A stretch of 64,000 bases of DNA from Oceanicaulis sp. HTCC2633. GTDB taxonomy: Bacteria; Pseudomonadota; Alphaproteobacteria; Caulobacterales; Maricaulaceae. This document shows, piece after piece, positions 20,430 through 31,104 of the stretch. The first letter of the stretch is position 1. Every line of letters starts with the position of its first letter. Below the pieces are notes generated by a model. The model ran no database searches and was not told the DNA's origin. It saw nothing but the letters and a program-made list of their open reading frames with translations. The position numbers and the translations under genes were made by a program. The stretch covers positions 2,123,327 through 2,187,326 of the forward strand of contig NZ_CH672428.1 in NCBI RefSeq assembly GCF_000152745.1. The letters are read 5' to 3'.

Positions 20430-21473
20430 TTAGGCGCCCCAATAGCCGATCAGTTTTTTCACTTCCGCCATCACCGGCCGGGCGGCGTTGCGGGCGCGCT
20501 CGGCGCCGTCCTTGAGCACCGCGTCGATCTCGCTCTTGTCATTGAGCAGGCGGGCATATTCCTCACTCACAGGCGCGATGTATTGCACTGCCGCCTCGGC
20601 CAGCTTTGGCTTGAACACGCCAAAGCCCTGCCCGCCGAATTCGCCCAGAACGTCCGCCACGGACTGGCCGGTCAGCGCCGCATAGAGACCCACAAGGTTC
20701 TTCGCCTCGGGGCGATCATTGAGGCCCTCTGCGGTTTCGGGCAGAGGCTCGGGATCGGTCTTGGCCTTCTTGATCTTGCGCGCGATCGTGTCCGCATCGT
20801 CGTGCAGATTGATGCGGGCATTATCACTGGGGTCGGACTTGGACATCTTCTTCGTGCCGTCCTTGAGCGACATGATCCGCGCGCCGGTCGGCAGGATCAC
20901 CGGCTCGGGCTGGGGCAGGATGATCTCGTCGCCGCCAAAATCGCGGTTGAAGCGGGCGGCGATGTCGCGGGCCAGCTCCAGATGCTGTTTCTGGTCATCG
21001 CCCACCGGCACATGGGTCGCCTTGTAGACCAGGATGTCCGCCGCCATCAGCACCGGATAGGTGAACAGGCCCACGCTGGCGCGTTCGGCGTCCTTGCCGG
21101 AGCCCGCCTTGTCCTTGAACTGGGTCATGCGCTCCATCCAGCCCATGCGGGCCACGCACTGGAGCACCCAGTTGAGCTCGGCATGCTCGGGCACGGCGGA
21201 CTGCGCGAAGATGGCGCTGCGCTTGGGATCGACGCCTGCCGCGATATAGGCGGCGGCGACGCCGCGCACCCGGTCGGGCAATACGGCGGGATCGTACTCC
21301 ACCGTCATGGCGTGCATGTCCACGGCGCAGAAGAAGCATTCCTTGCCGCTGTCCTGCATCGGCACCCAGTTCTTCAGCGCGCCCAGATAATTGCCCAGAT
21401 GCAGGCCGCCTGTGGGCTGCATGCCGGACAGAATGCGTTCAGGGCCGGAATAGGCGGGCGTCGCGTCAGTCAT
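20430..21473 (-). CDS. trpS: Tryptophanyl-tRNA synthetase
   Basis: A 347-residue class I synthetase. The HIGH-like motif is [12 protein letters not shown] (~22-33) and the KMSKS motif is KKMSKSDPS (~210). [16 protein letters not shown] is the conserved active-site helix. It charges tRNA-Trp. It follows murJ by 64 bp on the same strand and may be the last gene of the mutS-glnD-murJ block. Length is normal. Confidence 0.97.
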   Translation of the reverse strand: MTDATPAYSGPERILSGMQPTGGLHLGNYLGALKNWVPMQDSGKECFFCAVDMHAMTVEYDPAVLPDRVRGVAAAYIAAGVDPKRSAIFAQSAVPEHAELNWVLQCVARMGWMERMTQFKDKAGSGKDAERASVGLFTYPVLMAADILVYKATHVPVGDDQKQHLELARDIAARFNRDFGGDEIILPQPEPVILPTGARIMSLKDGTKKMSKSDPSDNARINLHDDADTIARKIKKAKTDPEPLPETAEGLNDRPEAKNLVGLYAALTGQSVADVLGEFGGQGFGVFKPKLAEAAVQYIAPVSEEYARLLNDKSEIDAVLKDGAERARNAARPVMAEVKKLIGYWGA

Positions 21474-21537
21474 GGGAGTTTCCGCTAGAGAACAAGGGTC
21501 GAGGAAGGCTGTGTCTTAAAGCGCGCGCGCCCGGGCC

Positions 21538-23148
21538 TCAAGCGTCCGTGCCGACTTGGGGCTGTTCAGTGACCGCGGCGCCCGGATCACGCTTGAGCGC
21601 GCCCAGCAATTCCTGCGGCCGCAGCCCGCCCAGCAACAGGGTGGACGCCACGAAGACGGCGAGACCGGAGACCACGAGAACCCCCATCCAGACCAGCGCG
21701 GTCAGGGCGGCGCCCAGCGGCGCGGCGAGGGCCGCTGTGACAGGCGCCTCGGCGAAACGCACGATCAGCCAGAGCGCGGCCATCATCACGAGACAGGCGA
21801 GAACGATCCGGGACAGGCGATGTTTCAGGCGCGGGTCAGCAATGAATTGCCCTCGACGCACCAAGGTCCCGCCCAGCAGGATGGCGTTCAGCCAGCCCGC
21901 CAGCGTGGTTCCGAGCGCCAGGCCGGCATAGCCCATGGGCCCGAAGAACAGCGCCACGCCGACCAGCAGGTTCACGACCATGGAGGCGGCGGCGAACTTC
22001 ATCGGCGTCAGCGTGTCCTCGCGGGCGAAGAAGCCCGGCGCGAACACCTTGATCAGCACGAAGGCGGGCAGACCCGCCGCGTAGATCGCCAGCGCCAGGG
22101 CGGTGCGGGCGGTGTCTGACCCGTCAAAGGCGCCGCGCTGGAACAGGCCGGCCACGACCGGGTCCGGGATCACGAGAAGGGCGGCGGCGGCCGGCAGGGT
22201 CAGCGCCATGGAGATCTCGATCGCGCGGTTCTGGCCGCCCATGGCGCCGGCGTCATCGCCGGCGCGCAGGCGCTTGGACAGGGCCGGCAGAAGCGCCACC
22301 CCCATGGCGATGCCGATCACGCCCAGCGGCAGCTGATAGAGCCGTTCCGCATAATAGATCCAGGATCGGGCGCCCTCCTGAAGGGTGGCGATGGAGCCGG
22401 AGACCAGCTGATTGACATGGGTCACGCCGGCGGCGGCTGCGCCGGGCACGCCCAGGACGATCAGGCGCTTGACGCCCGAGGTCAGACGCGGGGCCTGGAA
22501 GGTGAGCCGGATGCCCGCGCGGCGCGCCGTGACATACAGCCAGCTCGTCTGGAGCACGCCCGAGACCGTGACGCCGATCGACAGCCACAGCGCCAGGTCC
22601 CGGCGCTCTCCGGGCGCGAACAGCAGCACGCTGATCAGCACCACGTTCAGAAGGATGGGCGCCGCGGCTGCGGTGGCGAAACGGGCATGAGAGTTGAGCG
22701 CGCCCGAAATCATCGCCGCCATCGACATGCACAGAAGATAGGGCATGGTGATCTGGGTCATCAGCACGGCGAAGGCGAACAGGTCCGGATCGCTGATGAA
22801 GCCCGGTCCCAGCGGATACATCAGCCAGGGCATGACGATCTGCGCCAGCACGACAATGCCGAGCACGGACACGGTCAGCACGGACAGGACCTCGCTGGCG
22901 AAGCGGTCGGCCTCCGCGGCGCCCTCGCCCTCCAGCCGGCGGGCATAGAGCGGGATGAAGGCGGAGTTGAACGCGCCTTCTGCAAAGATGCGCCGGAACA
23001 GGTTGGGGAAGGTCAGCGCCGTGAAAAACGCGTCAGTCAGCGGCCCGGCGCCCAAGCGCGCGGCCAGAAGAATATCGCGCGTAACGCCAAAGAACCGGCT
23101 CAGCAGGGTGAACCCGCCCACAACCGCAGAGGAGCGCAACAGACGCAT
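21538..23148 (-). CDS. murJ: Lipid II flippase MurJ
   Basis: A 536-residue MOP-superfamily protein with about 14 membrane helices. The conserved N-terminus STLLSR-like stretch appears as GGFTLLSRFFGVTRDILLA, followed by FPNLFRRIFAEGAFNSAFIPLY, which is diagnostic of MurJ (MviN). It moves lipid II across the inner membrane for peptidoglycan synthesis. It starts only 3 bp after glnD, so the two are co-transcribed, as in many alphaproteobacteria. The C-terminal tail of ~30 residues is hydrophilic. Confidence 0.97.
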   Translation of the reverse strand: MRLLRSSAVVGGFTLLSRFFGVTRDILLAARLGAGPLTDAFFTALTFPNLFRRIFAEGAFNSAFIPLYARRLEGEGAAEADRFASEVLSVLTVSVLGIVVLAQIVMPWLMYPLGPGFISDPDLFAFAVLMTQITMPYLLCMSMAAMISGALNSHARFATAAAAPILLNVVLISVLLFAPGERRDLALWLSIGVTVSGVLQTSWLYVTARRAGIRLTFQAPRLTSGVKRLIVLGVPGAAAAGVTHVNQLVSGSIATLQEGARSWIYYAERLYQLPLGVIGIAMGVALLPALSKRLRAGDDAGAMGGQNRAIEISMALTLPAAAALLVIPDPVVAGLFQRGAFDGSDTARTALALAIYAAGLPAFVLIKVFAPGFFAREDTLTPMKFAAASMVVNLLVGVALFFGPMGYAGLALGTTLAGWLNAILLGGTLVRRGQFIADPRLKHRLSRIVLACLVMMAALWLIVRFAEAPVTAALAAPLGAALTALVWMGVLVVSGLAVFVASTLLLGGLRPQELLGALKRDPGAAVTEQPQVGTDA

Positions 23149-23151
23149 GGT

Positions 23152-25968
23152 CTAGCGCCCTGCGCTGGCGGGCGTGGAGACGAGGCCCTGTTTGGCGCGG
23201 TGGACCGCGACCGCTTCCTCGGCGCCGGCGAGTACGTTCATCAGATGCACCTTGATCCCCGCCAGCCGGGCGTCGCCCGAGGGTTTGTGGCCGTTTTCCG
23301 TGACATAGAAGGTGTCGACAGCCCGTTCTCCATAGCCGTCAATGCGCGCCGCCTCCAGCGACAATCCGATGTCGGAGAGTGTTTTCGCCAGTGCATGCAA
23401 GAGGCCCGGCCGGTCGCGTCCGGTCGCCTCGATCACCAGCGCGTCATCGGACGCCTCAAGGTCGAGATTGACCGAGGGCGTGACCGTGAAGGCGGCTTCG
23501 CGGCGGCGCAGGGGTTTGAGCATGGGCCGGGCGTCCTTGCTGGATAGGCCGTGTTCGGCGGCGGACTGAACGGCGTCGCGCAGGCGGTCCTGGATATAGC
23601 TGTCAGACCAGCCGAACGGTTTGCCGCCCTGTTCCTGCACGTAGAAAACGTCAAAAGCACGACCATCTGATGTCGTGGTCACCTGCGCGCCCACAACGTT
23701 CGCGCCCTCGCGCGACAGGGCCCCTGCGATGTCAGCGAACAGGGCATGCCGGTCAGGCGTCAGCACCATCACCTCGGTGGCTGATCGGCGCTTGTCGGTG
23801 CGCACGCCAACGCTCGTCGCCTGGCCGCGTTCGAACGCGGCGCGGGCGAAGGCGGCGTGGCGGAAGCGGTCATCCTCGCCAAAGGCCAGCCAGTAGGAGT
23901 GATCGAGCACCTCGGTCCAGATACGCGTGAAGTCAGGATCGATCCGCGACAGCGCTTCATGGAAAGAATTGCGCGCGAGTGCTGCGCGTTCGGCCAGACG
24001 TGCGCGGGCCTCGGCTTCATCGCGCCGGTCCCCGCCTTTCAGGACCGCGGCGGTCGCCTGATAGAGATCGCGTAGCAGTTGGGCTTTCCAGCCATTCCAC
24101 ACGCCCGGACCCACGGCCCGGATATCGACCACGGTCAGCACCGTCAGCAGATTCAGCCGGTCCATGGTGCCGACCTTCTCGGCGAAATCGAGCACAGTGC
24201 GCGGGTCCGACAGGTCCCGGCGCTGGGCCACATCGCTCATTTCAAGATGGTTCTCGATCAGCCAGGCCACGAGATCGGTTTCGTGGTCATCGAGCCCCAG
24301 ACGCGGGCAGACCTGACGGGCGTTCTCCCCGCCCTCAATGCACTGATCGCCCTTGCCCTTGCCGGTGTCGTGCAAGAGCACCGCCAGATGCAGCGCCCGG
24401 CGATGCAGGATTTCCGGCGCGAGTTTTGAGGCGAGCGGGTGGTCAGCGTTGAGCTTGCCCTGTTCGAGCAGGCGCAACAGGCCCAGCGCGTTCAGCGTGT
24501 GCTCGTCCACCGTGAAGCGGTGATACATGTTGAACTGGGTGCGGGCGACAATGTCGCCAAACTCGGGGATATAGGCGCCCAGAAGCCCCGCCTCGGTCAT
24601 GGCGCGCAGGATGATGCGCGGATCATCCGCATCCATCAGCACCGCAAAGAAGCTGCGCGCGGCGCGCGGATCGGTGCGGAAGCGATTGTCGATCTGCCGA
24701 AGGCCGCGGCCAATGGCGGCGACGGCGTCCGGGTGCAGGTCGAGATGGCGCGCGGCGGCCTTTTCAAACAGGCGTAGCATCATCACCGGATCAGTTTCGG
24801 GCGCCTGCGGGTCCGCAAAATCAAGCCGGCCTGCGTGCAGGATGAAGCCGCGCTCAGCGAGCTCCGCCTCATTGGCGACGCCGTCAGCGGGCAGGAAGCG
24901 CCCGCCGGGCGGGTCCTTCAGCTCATCCGCTTCGAGTTTGGCGCAGACCAACCGCGTCAGCGCGCCGACATCGATGGCCTTGAGGAAATAGCTGCGCATG
25001 AAGGCTTCGACGCCCAGCTGGTCGTCGGTGTCCTCAAACCCCATGCGCCGCGCGATTTCGGGCTGCAGGTCAAAGGTCAAACGGTCATCCTTGCGGCCCG
25101 CGAGCGCATGCAGGTGAAAGCGCACGGTCCAGAAGAAATCCGCCGCGCTGAGATAGCGCTTCACATCGTCAATGGAGAACAGGCCCGCCACGACCCAGCG
25201 TTCCAGCGCATCGTCGCCATAAAGGATTTGCGCCAGCCAGCGCAGGGTCTGAAGGTCGCGCAGCGCGCCCTTGCCATCCTTGATATTGGGTTCGACCGCA
25301 TAGCGGCTGTCGCCCTGCCGATCCACACGCTCGTCGCGCTCGGCCAGCTTGGCGGCGGCGAATTCGGCATCGTTCTTGATGCGGATTTCTTCATCAAAAC
25401 GGGTGTGCATCTGGCGCACCAGCCGGATATCGCCGGAGATGGACCGAAGATCGAGCAAGGCCGTGCGTTCGGAGAGGTCCTCTTTCGCCAGTGCGATGGC
25501 TTCATCCAGCGTACGCACAGCCCCGCCGCCGATCTGCAGGCCGGCATCCCAGATGGCGTACTGGGTCTGCTCGATCACCGTCTGAACATAGTCGGGCGGA
25601 TTGTCAGAGGTCAGAAAGACCAGATCAATATCAGACTGGGGCGCCAGCTCGCCCGCGCCATAGCCGCCCAGAGCGCACAGGGCGACGCCTTCAATCGCAT
25701 CTTCGGTGTGATCGGAGATGATGGAATCAAACAAGGCGCGCAGGGCGGCGTTCATTACGCCCGACCAAGTGCGCGCGGCTTCGAGACCGCCCTCCGCGCC
25801 ATTCAGGCGCGTATTGGCCAGCGCCCGCCCCTTGTCGAGATAGCGCTTGAGCCGGGTCATGGCGAGCTGGCGATTGGCGGGCTTGTCCCAGCCGTCGCGG
25901 GTGGCGGCGGACAGCTCGGCGCGCAGGCGCAGGCCATCAAGGCTCGCAGGGAGTGTGGTGGGTCGCAT
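23152..25968 (-). CDS. glnD: Bifunctional PII uridylyltransferase/uridylyl-removing enzyme
   Basis: A 938-residue nitrogen sensor. The nucleotidyltransferase active site is GGYGAGELAPQSDIDLVFL (~100-118). An HD domain for deuridylylation is at LHLAVLLHDTGKGKGD (~525). Two C-terminal ACT domains bind glutamine (LTPDRHALFADIAGAL near 745; ATGRDRPGLLHALAKTL near 855). It modifies PII proteins and so controls glutamine synthetase. No glnB is present in the window. It begins 37 bp after mutS on the same strand. Confidence 0.97.
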   Translation of the reverse strand: MRPTTLPASLDGLRLRAELSAATRDGWDKPANRQLAMTRLKRYLDKGRALANTRLNGAEGGLEAARTWSGVMNAALRALFDSIISDHTEDAIEGVALCALGGYGAGELAPQSDIDLVFLTSDNPPDYVQTVIEQTQYAIWDAGLQIGGGAVRTLDEAIALAKEDLSERTALLDLRSISGDIRLVRQMHTRFDEEIRIKNDAEFAAAKLAERDERVDRQGDSRYAVEPNIKDGKGALRDLQTLRWLAQILYGDDALERWVVAGLFSIDDVKRYLSAADFFWTVRFHLHALAGRKDDRLTFDLQPEIARRMGFEDTDDQLGVEAFMRSYFLKAIDVGALTRLVCAKLEADELKDPPGGRFLPADGVANEAELAERGFILHAGRLDFADPQAPETDPVMMLRLFEKAAARHLDLHPDAVAAIGRGLRQIDNRFRTDPRAARSFFAVLMDADDPRIILRAMTEAGLLGAYIPEFGDIVARTQFNMYHRFTVDEHTLNALGLLRLLEQGKLNADHPLASKLAPEILHRRALHLAVLLHDTGKGKGDQCIEGGENARQVCPRLGLDDHETDLVAWLIENHLEMSDVAQRRDLSDPRTVLDFAEKVGTMDRLNLLTVLTVVDIRAVGPGVWNGWKAQLLRDLYQATAAVLKGGDRRDEAEARARLAERAALARNSFHEALSRIDPDFTRIWTEVLDHSYWLAFGEDDRFRHAAFARAAFERGQATSVGVRTDKRRSATEVMVLTPDRHALFADIAGALSREGANVVGAQVTTTSDGRAFDVFYVQEQGGKPFGWSDSYIQDRLRDAVQSAAEHGLSSKDARPMLKPLRRREAAFTVTPSVNLDLEASDDALVIEATGRDRPGLLHALAKTLSDIGLSLEAARIDGYGERAVDTFYVTENGHKPSGDARLAGIKVHLMNVLAGAEEAVAVHRAKQGLVSTPASAGR

Positions 25969-26005
25969 GATTTGATTTTATGCGAGTGCGAAGGCGGCGT
26001 CAGCC

Positions 26006-28693
26006 TTAGTTTTGGCTCAAGGCCTTAAGCGCATACAGCACGTCCAGCGCCTCACGCGGGGTCAGGCTGTCCGGATCAATGCCTTTCAGCCGTTCCTCAA
26101 CCTCGCTGGGCTTGGTTTCCGGCTCGACGCTAAGGGCGGAGAACAAGGGCAGATCGGCCAGCGCCGCGGCGGGCGCATCATCGCTTTCGAGGCGGTCCAG
26201 AATCTCCTGCGCGCGTTTGACCGCCGCCTTGGGCAGACCGGCGCGCTTGGCGACCTCGACGCCATAAGAGCGGTCGGCGGGACCTTTCTGCACTTCGTGC
26301 AGGAAGATCAGCTCGCCCTTCCATTCCTTGGCCTTGAGGGAGCTATTGCCCGCGGCATCGAGCTCTTCGGCAAGGCGCGTCAGCTCGTGATAGTGCGTCG
26401 CGAACAGCGCCCGGCTGCGATTGACCTCGTGCAGATGCTCCACCGCCGACCAGGCGATGGACAGGCCGTCAAAGGTGGCGGTGCCGCGCCCGATCTCATC
26501 CAGGATCACCAGCGCGCGCGGCCCGGCCTGATTGAGGATGGCGGCGGTCTCGATCATCTCCGCCATGAAAGTCGAGCGACCGCGTGACAGATCGTCCGCC
26601 GCCCCGACGCGCGAGAACAAGCGGTCCACAAGGCCGATGCGCGCGGATTTGGCGGGCACATAGAGCCCGGCTTGCGCCAGGATCGCCATCAGCGCGTTCT
26701 GCCGAAGGAAGGTGGATTTACCCGCCATGTTCGGCCCGGTGACCAGCATCAGGCGCGGATGCTCGCCCCCCGCGCCATCCAGATGACAGCCATTGGGGGT
26801 GAAGCGGCCTTCGCCCGAGCGTTCCAGCGCCCGCTCGACCACCGGGTGACGTCCGCCCTCGATATCAAAGGCGAGGCTGTCTTCCACCTGCGGACGCTCG
26901 GCGCCGGTTTCCTCGGCCCAATGCGCGGTCGCGGCGGCCACATCAAGGCTCGCCAGCGCTTCGGCGGCGCGGCGGATCGGGGCGTCCAGCGCCTCGATGC
27001 GGCTGCGGAAGGCCTCAAAGATTTCAAGCTCCAGCGCCAAAGCTCGCTCACCCGCCTGGGCGATCTTGGCTTCCAGCTCGCCCAGCTCCGGGGTGGAGAA
27101 GCGCACCGCGTTCGCCATGGTCTGGCGGTGGATGAAGGCGTCATCGCCCATCAGCGCGTCGGCGTTCTTGGCGCTCACCTCGATGAAATAGCCGAGCACA
27201 TTGTTGTGCTTGACCTTGAGCGCGCTGACGCCCGATTGCTCGGCATAGGTCGCCTGCAGGCCCGCCACGATGCGGCGGGAGTCGTCACGCAGCTTGCGCG
27301 CTTCATCCAGCGCAGGCGTCCAGCCCGGCGCAATGAAGCCGCCATCGCGCGCCAGAAGCGGGGGTTCGGCCACCAGCGCCTGACTGGTCTCCTGCACCAG
27401 GCTCGCAAGCTCGGGATTCTGCGCCAGCGACAGGGCGTTCAGTGCGCGGTCGATCAGGGCGGGCGGCGCATTCAGCGGATCCTTGGCGAACCCGGCGATC
27501 AGCTTCTCGCCTTCCTTGAGCGCGCGGGAGAGCTGGGCGAGATCGCGCGGACCGCCCCGGCCCAGCAAGAGCCGTGACAGGCAGCGCGCCGGGTCGCCCG
27601 CCGCTTTCAGCCGCTCGCGGGTCTGTTCGCGCAGGCTGCGGTTTTCCAGAAAGTATTGCGCCGCATCGAGCCGGTCATGGATTTCGGGCAGGCTCATGGA
27701 CGGACGCGCCAGTCGGTCGGCCAGCAAACGCGCGCCCGGTGCGGTGAGGGTGCGATCAATCGCGTCGATCAGCGATCCCTTGCGTGAGCCCTGCAGGGTG
27801 CGGTCGATCTCGAGACTCATCCGCGCCGCCGGGTCGATGACCATGGCTGCGCCCGACGGTAGGCTTTGCGGCGGACGCAGGCGCGCCGGCGCGCCGGCCT
27901 GGGAGAGTTCGAGATAATCAAGGAGCGAGCCGAGCGCGGACAGCTCGGCTTTTGAGAAGGCGCCGAAGCCATCAAGGCTTTGCACCTCAAAGCGTTGCTT
28001 GAGGCGACGTTCGCCCGCGCCGGAATCAAACTTCGCCCTGGCGCGGGGGGTGATCACGGCGTGGGGCGCCAGCTCACTGGCGAGCCTGGCGTCCTCATCC
28101 GCGCACAGGATTTCGGACGGGTTGAGCGCGGCCAGTTCCGCTTCCAGCCCGTTTGCATCCACGCTCATGGCGGCGAACTCGCCATCGGACACGTCCGCCC
28201 AGGCCAGCGCGGCCTCGCCGGACGCCAGCCGCGTCATGGCGGCGATGCGGTTGGCGGCGCGGGCGTCCAGAAGATCATCCTCGGTCAGCGTGCCGGGGGT
28301 GACGATGCGGGTGATGCCGCGCCGGACGACCGATTTCGCGCCGCGCTTCTTGGCTTCGGCGGGGTCTTCGAGCTGCTCGCCCACGGCGACCTTGAAGCCC
28401 GCCTTGATCAGGCGCGACAGATAGATCTGGGCATTGTGCACCGGCACGCCGCACATGGAGACCGGCTCGCCCTGATGCTCGCCGCGCTTGGTGAGCGCAA
28501 TGTCGAGCGCTTCGGACGCACGCACGGCATCGTCAAAGAACAGCTCGTAGAAATCGCCCATGCGATAGAACAGCAAGGCGTCCAGCGGCGCTTCCGCGCG
28601 CAGTTCCAGGAACTGCACCATCATGGGCGTGCCGCCTTCGGAGGTGGGGAAGGCGCGAGCGTTCAGCGCGGCGGGATCAGCATGGCGAGTCAT
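26006..28693 (-). CDS. mutS: DNA mismatch repair protein MutS
   Basis: An 895-residue MutS1. The mismatch-reading N-terminus has the F-x-E signature within YRMGDFYELFFDDA (~45-58). The ATPase domain has the Walker A GPNMAGKSTFLRQNA (~650), the Walker B DEIGRGTATFDG, and the ATHYHEL switch. It recognises mispairs and recruits MutL. Length is typical. It is the first gene of the minus-strand mutS-glnD-murJ(-trpS) block and is divergent from the malic enzyme. Confidence 0.98.
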   Translation of the reverse strand: MTRHADPAALNARAFPTSEGGTPMMVQFLELRAEAPLDALLFYRMGDFYELFFDDAVRASEALDIALTKRGEHQGEPVSMCGVPVHNAQIYLSRLIKAGFKVAVGEQLEDPAEAKKRGAKSVVRRGITRIVTPGTLTEDDLLDARAANRIAAMTRLASGEAALAWADVSDGEFAAMSVDANGLEAELAALNPSEILCADEDARLASELAPHAVITPRARAKFDSGAGERRLKQRFEVQSLDGFGAFSKAELSALGSLLDYLELSQAGAPARLRPPQSLPSGAAMVIDPAARMSLEIDRTLQGSRKGSLIDAIDRTLTAPGARLLADRLARPSMSLPEIHDRLDAAQYFLENRSLREQTRERLKAAGDPARCLSRLLLGRGGPRDLAQLSRALKEGEKLIAGFAKDPLNAPPALIDRALNALSLAQNPELASLVQETSQALVAEPPLLARDGGFIAPGWTPALDEARKLRDDSRRIVAGLQATYAEQSGVSALKVKHNNVLGYFIEVSAKNADALMGDDAFIHRQTMANAVRFSTPELGELEAKIAQAGERALALELEIFEAFRSRIEALDAPIRRAAEALASLDVAAATAHWAEETGAERPQVEDSLAFDIEGGRHPVVERALERSGEGRFTPNGCHLDGAGGEHPRLMLVTGPNMAGKSTFLRQNALMAILAQAGLYVPAKSARIGLVDRLFSRVGAADDLSRGRSTFMAEMIETAAILNQAGPRALVILDEIGRGTATFDGLSIAWSAVEHLHEVNRSRALFATHYHELTRLAEELDAAGNSSLKAKEWKGELIFLHEVQKGPADRSYGVEVAKRAGLPKAAVKRAQEILDRLESDDAPAAALADLPLFSALSVEPETKPSEVEERLKGIDPDSLTPREALDVLYALKALSQN

Positions 28694-28815
28694 GCGCGCA
28701 AGTTAACTGCGCCAACGTCCGCCGCAAGTGTGACAGCGCGTGATTTGCTGTCTGCCGCGAAGCGGCTAGTGTGCTTATTCATACCTGTCCACATCCCTTG
28801 TTTTCCGAGCCAGAC

Positions 28816-31104
28816 ATGACTGACCGCCGTTCACGCGTCGATGACGAAGAAGCCCTGAACTTCCACCGCTATCCCAAGCCCGGAAAACTGGCGATGTCCG
28901 CCACCAAGCCCATGGCGACCCAGCGCGATCTGTCGCTGGCCTACAGCCCGGGCGTGGCCGCGCCGGTGAAGGCGATCGCCGAGGATCCCGACCTCGCCTA
29001 CGATTACACCTCCAAGGGTAATATGGTCGCGGTGATCTCGAACGGCACCGCCATTCTGGGCCTTGGCGATCTGGGCGCCATGGCGTCCAAGCCGGTGATG
29101 GAAGGCAAGTCGGTGCTCTTCAAGCGCTTCGCCGATGTGGATTCCATCGATATCGAGGTGGATGAGAGCGATCCCGAAGCCTTCATCGAATGCGTGCGCC
29201 GCTTTGGCGCCAGCTTCGGCGGCATCAATCTCGAGGACATCAAGGGCCCCGATTGCTTCATCATCGAGGAGAAGCTGCGCGAATATCTCGATATTCCCGT
29301 CTTCCACGATGACCAGCACGGCACCGCCATTATTTCAGCCGCCGGCATCATCAATGCCTGCGAACTCTCGGGCAAGGACATCACCACGCTCAAGGTCGTG
29401 GTGAACGGCGCGGGTGCTGCTGGCATCGCGGTGCTGGAGCTGATCAAGGCGATGGGCGTCAAGCATGACAACGCCATCCTGTGTGATTCCAAGGGCGTCA
29501 TCTACAAGGGCCGCGACCACGGCATGAACCAGTGGAAGTCCGCCCATGCCGCCGATACCGAGGCGCGCACGCTGGAAGAGGCGATGAGCGGCGCAGACTG
29601 CTTTATCGGCCTGTCAGTCAAGGGCGCGGTGACCAAGGAAATGGTCCGCTCCATGGCGGCTGATCCGATCATTTTCGCCATGGCGAACCCGGACCCCGAG
29701 ATCACCCCCGAAGAGGTGCGCGAGGCGCGCTCTGACGCCATCATGGCGACGGGCCGATCTGATTATCCCAATCAGGTCAACAATGTGCTGGGCTTTCCGT
29801 ATATTTTCCGCGGCGCGCTGGATGTGCGCGCGCGCACCATCAATGAAGACATGAAGATCGCCGCCGCCCAGGCCCTGGCCGAGCTGGCGCGCGAGGATGT
29901 GCCTGATGAAGTGGCCGCCGCCTATCACGGCGCGCGCCCGACCTTCGGCAAGGACTACATCATCCCCGCCCCGTTCGATCCGCGCCTGATCAGCCATGTG
30001 CCGCCCTATGTGGCGCAAGCGGCGATGGATTCCGGCGTGGCGCGCAAGCCCATCGCCGACATGGATCAGTACAAGGCCGCTTTGGCGCGCCGTCTCGACC
30101 CGACGGCCGCGATCCTGCAATCGATTCATGACGATGTGCGTGCGGGCGAGCCCAAGACCATTGTCTTCGCCGAGGGCGAGGAGCCGTCGGTCATTCGCGC
30201 CGCCTACGCGTTCCAGAACCAGGGTCTGGGCGAGGCGATCCTCATTGGTCGCGAAGAGACGGTTCACGCAAACATGCGGCTTCTGGGCGTTCAGTCAGAC
30301 GCCATCCGCATCGTCAACGCCCGCCTGTCGGACAAGAATGCGGACTATGCCGACTTCCTGTTCAAGCGCCTGCAGCGCCGGGGCTATCTGCGCCGGGACG
30401 TGCAGCGTCTGGTCAACAACGACCGGAACGTCTTCGCCGCCTGCATGGTGGCGCTGGGAGACGCCAACGGCATGGTGACGGGCGTGACGCGCAACTACGC
30501 CCAGGCGCTGGGCGATGTGAAGCTGGTGCTCGACACCGCCGAGAACGAACGCGTGATGGGGATGAGCCTCGTATTGTCGCGCGGCCGCACGCTCTTCATC
30601 GCCGACACCAACGTCACGGAATTCCCCAGCCCCGAAGCGCTGGCGGATATTGCGGTGGAGACCGCCGCAGCCGCCAAACGCTTCGGCGTCACCCCGCGCG
30701 TGGCCTTCCTGTCCTATTCCACCTTCGGCAATCCGTCGGGCGATCGCGCCGACGCGATCCAGAAGGCGGTCAGCTATCTGGATGAGCGGGGCGTGGATTT
30801 CGAGTACGAGGGCGAGATGAACGCCGATGTGGCGCTCGACCCCGATCACCGTCGCCTCTATCCGTTCTCGCGCCTGTCAGGCCCGGCGAACGTGCTGGTG
30901 ATGCCGGCCATCCACTCGGCCTCCATCGCCACCAAGCTGATGCGCGCCGCGGGCGGCGCCACCGTGCTGGGTCCGATGCTGGTGGGGCTTGAGAAGCCGG
31001 TGCAGATCGCGCGTCTGGGCGCCAGCGTGAACGACATTCTCACGCTCGCAGCCCTGGCCGCGCACGACCTGTCAGAAGAGCGGGCGGAGAAGGCGGCGGA
31101 GTAG
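28816..31104 (+). CDS. maeB: NADP-dependent malic enzyme, hybrid with phosphotransacetylase-like domain
   Basis: A 762-residue protein. The first ~430 residues are malic enzyme (YSPGVAAPVKAIAEDP; the active-site FHDDQHGTAIISAAG near 170; the nucleotide-binding VVNGAGAAGIAVLELI). The C-terminal ~320 residues resemble phosphate acetyltransferase (KTIVFAEGEEPSVIRAA), which in MaeB enzymes is regulatory and binds acetyl-CoA rather than catalytic. It converts malate to pyruvate and CO2, producing NADPH. The ATG at 28816 (MTDRRSRV) is the usual start. Its stop abuts the convergent ampG stop with no spacer. Confidence 0.96.
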   Translation: MTDRRSRVDDEEALNFHRYPKPGKLAMSATKPMATQRDLSLAYSPGVAAPVKAIAEDPDLAYDYTSKGNMVAVISNGTAILGLGDLGAMASKPVMEGKSVLFKRFADVDSIDIEVDESDPEAFIECVRRFGASFGGINLEDIKGPDCFIIEEKLREYLDIPVFHDDQHGTAIISAAGIINACELSGKDITTLKVVVNGAGAAGIAVLELIKAMGVKHDNAILCDSKGVIYKGRDHGMNQWKSAHAADTEARTLEEAMSGADCFIGLSVKGAVTKEMVRSMAADPIIFAMANPDPEITPEEVREARSDAIMATGRSDYPNQVNNVLGFPYIFRGALDVRARTINEDMKIAAAQALAELAREDVPDEVAAAYHGARPTFGKDYIIPAPFDPRLISHVPPYVAQAAMDSGVARKPIADMDQYKAALARRLDPTAAILQSIHDDVRAGEPKTIVFAEGEEPSVIRAAYAFQNQGLGEAILIGREETVHANMRLLGVQSDAIRIVNARLSDKNADYADFLFKRLQRRGYLRRDVQRLVNNDRNVFAACMVALGDANGMVTGVTRNYAQALGDVKLVLDTAENERVMGMSLVLSRGRTLFIADTNVTEFPSPEALADIAVETAAAAKRFGVTPRVAFLSYSTFGNPSGDRADAIQKAVSYLDERGVDFEYEGEMNADVALDPDHRRLYPFSRLSGPANVLVMPAIHSASIATKLMRAAGGATVLGPMLVGLEKPVQIARLGASVNDILTLAALAAHDLSEERAEKAAE